Position numbers and translations under genes: made by a program
The notes under the pieces: model-generated
Databases searched by the model: none
The model's input: only the letters and a program-made list of their open reading frames with translations
What the model was told of the DNA's origin: nothing
Assembly (NCBI GenBank): GCA_020057765.1
Contig: JAGVFE010000120.1
Span: 1-6,325, forward strand
Length of the DNA: 6,325 nucleotides
Origin: Candidatus Woesebacteria bacterium
GTDB taxonomy: Bacteria; Patescibacteriota; Microgenomatia; UBA10105; UBA927
Reading direction: 5' to 3'
Part shown: positions 4,856-6,325 of the stretch, piece by piece
Layout: each line of letters begins with the position of its first letter
Numbering within the stretch: the stretch's first letter is position 1

Positions 4856-5826
4856 TTTCCCTTTCTCATATCCTTCGCATGACCGATGACATCGGAATAT
4901 TTGAACACTGTAAGTTTACTATGCCGGATCCGGCAGAAGGCTACACCACGGATGATAACGCACGGGCGCTTCAGCTTATGCTCCGGTTAAGGAAAACTCA
5001 TCCGGAAGCGACCCCTTTAATTTCAGTTTATACTCGTTTTCTCCTCGATGCTGCTACAAAAAAGGGGTTTCATAATGACCGGAAAGCGGACGGCACGTGG
5101 GAAGATGAAGGGGGAATCGGCGACTGGTTTGGCCGGGCAATGATTGCGTTATCCGGTACGCCGCTTTTTGATGAAAAGCTTCCGTTGATAACAAAAGTTC
5201 AGAGTTTTCACACGGTCGCATTGTTATTAGAAGCGTTGTGCCAGCGGCCCAATCCAATGGTTACGAGTGGCATGATTTCGGATTTGGCAAGCATTTTGGT
5301 TGATGCATACAAAAAGTATTCAGATTCTACCTGGCACTGGTTTGAAGATGGTCTGACGTACGAAAACGCGAGGCTTCCTGAAGCGCTTCTTCTTGCGTAT
5401 ACAAAGACAGGGAAACAAGAGTATCGCGACATTGGTCTTGTTGCATTGGATTTTCTTGTGTCACATACCTTTGATGAAAAAAAGGGCATGTTTACTTTTA
5501 TCGGAAATAACGGCTGGTTCCATAAGGGGCGACAAAAAGCTGTGTTTGCTCAACAGCCAGTTGACGCCGCGGCAACGGTTGAAGCCTGTTGTACGGCGTA
5601 TCGGGTAACGAAGGATACTACATACAAGACGTTGGCTCAAAAAGCGTTTGCCTGGTATCAAGGACTCAATATCTACGGGGCTTGTCTGATTGATAAAAAA
5701 ACCGGAGGCGTTTTGGACGGGCTGGAGGAATCCGGCGTAAGCCTCAATGAGGGAGCCGAGTCAGTCATCACCTATGGTTTAGCCTGGTGCGCGATCAAGG
5801 ATTTGGAAAAAAACTTTCCCTCTTGA
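4852..5826 (+). CDS. (alpha/alpha)6-toroid glycosidase-like protein of GT4/GH130 clusters
   Basis: The 324-residue product looks like a six-hairpin, (alpha/alpha)6-barrel glycosidase-like protein. Proteins starting HLLRLTDDTGI-Q-H with a GYCTDDNARAL-like motif occur next to, or fused to, GT4 enzymes. Here the same motifs read HILRMTDDIGIFEH (6-19) and PDPAEGYTTDDNARAL (25-40). WEDEGGIGDWFGRAMIAL follows near residue 83, then the paired-helix repeats characteristic of toroids (for example LPEALLLAYTKTG and AACTVEA-like helices), and finally LNEGAESVITYGLAW near the C-terminus. The acidic residues in TDD, EDE and NEGAE are candidates for the active-site funnel. The start ATG overlaps the TGA of the upstream GT4 gene (ATGA), a strong sign of translational coupling. 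No signal peptide is visible. Catalytic activity is undefined in this group; hydrolysis, transfer or a non-catalytic partner role are all possible. Confidence 0.72.
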   Translation: MISLSHILRMTDDIGIFEHCKFTMPDPAEGYTTDDNARALQLMLRLRKTHPEATPLISVYTRFLLDAATKKGFHNDRKADGTWEDEGGIGDWFGRAMIALSGTPLFDEKLPLITKVQSFHTVALLLEALCQRPNPMVTSGMISDLASILVDAYKKYSDSTWHWFEDGLTYENARLPEALLLAYTKTGKQEYRDIGLVALDFLVSHTFDEKKGMFTFIGNNGWFHKGRQKAVFAQQPVDAAATVEACCTAYRVTKDTTYKTLAQKAFAWYQGLNIYGACLIDKKTGGVLDGLEESGVSLNEGAESVITYGLAWCAIKDLEKNFPS

Positions 5827-5853
5827 TTTCCTCATTCCATACCCGATACTGGT

Positions 5854-6325
5854 ATGAACCGCATGCAAACAAAAATCCTTCCCGGAATGAGTGATCGGAT
5901 CAATGTTGCCGCGTGGGTCGATGTTAGTTCCCAAATAACGCATCTCCTTGCCCGTCATATAAACGGAAAAGGCGGGGTCACTATGCCTGACTGGGGCAGG
6001 CTAGAGCTTCTTTCTTTTGATGAGGATCGACATTTGGTAAACCAGCGTATCGTTTGGGAGGGGAAAGGCAACGAGCTGAATCTTGAAGACGCACGCGCAA
6101 CCATTTCAACTGACGGGCGGGTGCTTTTTGGCCTTACTGCGGTGATTGAAGAAGGGGAAAAATTTATTCCCTATCCGGCATTCTGTACGTTCCCGTCCGC
6201 AAACTGGCAAGGAGGTCTGGAAAATCTCGTGGTAGCAACAGCCCTGGGTTCCGGGAAAAACGTTACCCCGCTGACGGACAGCATATGGGTGTATCGGAAA
6301 ACTTCAGATGATTTTTCGTTATCTA
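5854..6325 (+). CDS. GH130-like five-bladed beta-propeller protein, N-terminal part (3' truncated by window)
   Basis: The frame opens at ATG 5854, the first start after the stop at 5824-5826 (which is in this same frame), and remains open to the window end, giving 157 codons. The ATG at 5863 is an in-frame alternative. Neither has an SD. The sequence resembles the first blades of a GH130-type propeller. INVAAWVDVSSQITHLLARHI (16-36) resembles the NPA-I-V--VFYRA blade. LEDARATISTDGRVLFGLTAV (77-97) fits the GIEDPRIVAIDD-YYLTYVA element of the GH130 gene at 2811, with Glu78-Asp79-Ala-Arg81 replacing EDPR. FIPYPAF and ENLVVATALGSGKNV follow as further strands. It lies 27 nt after the toroid gene and is probably the fifth operon member. 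Divergence from the intact GH130 gene means a different subfamily or another propeller family (GH43/GH32-like) is possible. Confidence 0.6.
   Translation, partial: MNRMQTKILPGMSDRINVAAWVDVSSQITHLLARHINGKGGVTMPDWGRLELLSFDEDRHLVNQRIVWEGKGNELNLEDARATISTDGRVLFGLTAVIEEGEKFIPYPAFCTFPSANWQGGLENLVVATALGSGKNVTPLTDSIWVYRKTSDDFSLS

Noticed and set aside
5823..5894. Short TTG-started frame overlapping the end of the toroid gene
   Set aside because: It has only 23 codons, no SD and no recognisable similarity, and it ends inside the next gene, whose frame is better supported.
1..6325. Recoded TGA (code 25-type CPR)
   Set aside because: TGA ends the second GT4 and toroid genes exactly where the families end and next starts overlap or follow. 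No in-frame TGA interrupts conserved coding sequence.

Overview
The window looks like chromosomal DNA of an uncultivated bacterium, most likely from the Candidate Phyla Radiation (Patescibacteria/Parcubacteria-like). This lineage is an inference. It rests on an MreB tail of CPR type, a GTCAAAT heptad array read through inside a coding sequence (a habit I associate with CPR genomes), start codons almost without Shine-Dalgarno sequences, and a compact glycosyltransferase-rich operon. TGA and TAA both end genes that look complete, so the standard code fits. No tRNA, rRNA, CRISPR array, integrase or transposase is visible. All confident genes lie on the plus strand.

Layout. Bases 1-161 are the last 52 codons of mreB (cell shape). 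Bases 162-371 are an AT-rich spacer with a 12-bp direct repeat spaced exactly 20 bp. Bases 372-1115 encode a TagA/WecG/CpsF (GT26) membrane-associated glycosyltransferase, with a GTCAAAT repeat array inside its reading frame. Bases 1116-1612 hold no confident gene. This gap contains a doubtful minus-strand 53-codon ORF and, at 1507-1573, an unusual permuted inverted repeat enclosing a candidate promoter.

From 1613 to the window end there is a tight operon of five genes with junctions of +4, +5, -4 and +27 nt. In order they are a GT4 glycosyltransferase of the CGIATFT type, a GH130 glycoside phosphorylase/hydrolase, a second GT4 enzyme with a classical E-x7-E motif, an (alpha/alpha)6-toroid glycosidase-like protein, and the start of a second five-bladed beta-propeller (GH130-like) protein that runs off the window.

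How the genes may work together. GH130 enzymes characterised so far act on beta-mannosides, often reversibly with mannose-1-phosphate. Placing one or two GH130-like propellers in an operon with two GT4 enzymes and a toroid protein suggests a pathway that builds, remodels and possibly recycles a mannose-type oligosaccharide, either as a surface glycan or as a cytoplasmic reserve. The neighbouring mreB and tagA genes fit a cell-envelope setting. The sugar identity and the polymer are inference, not read from sequence.
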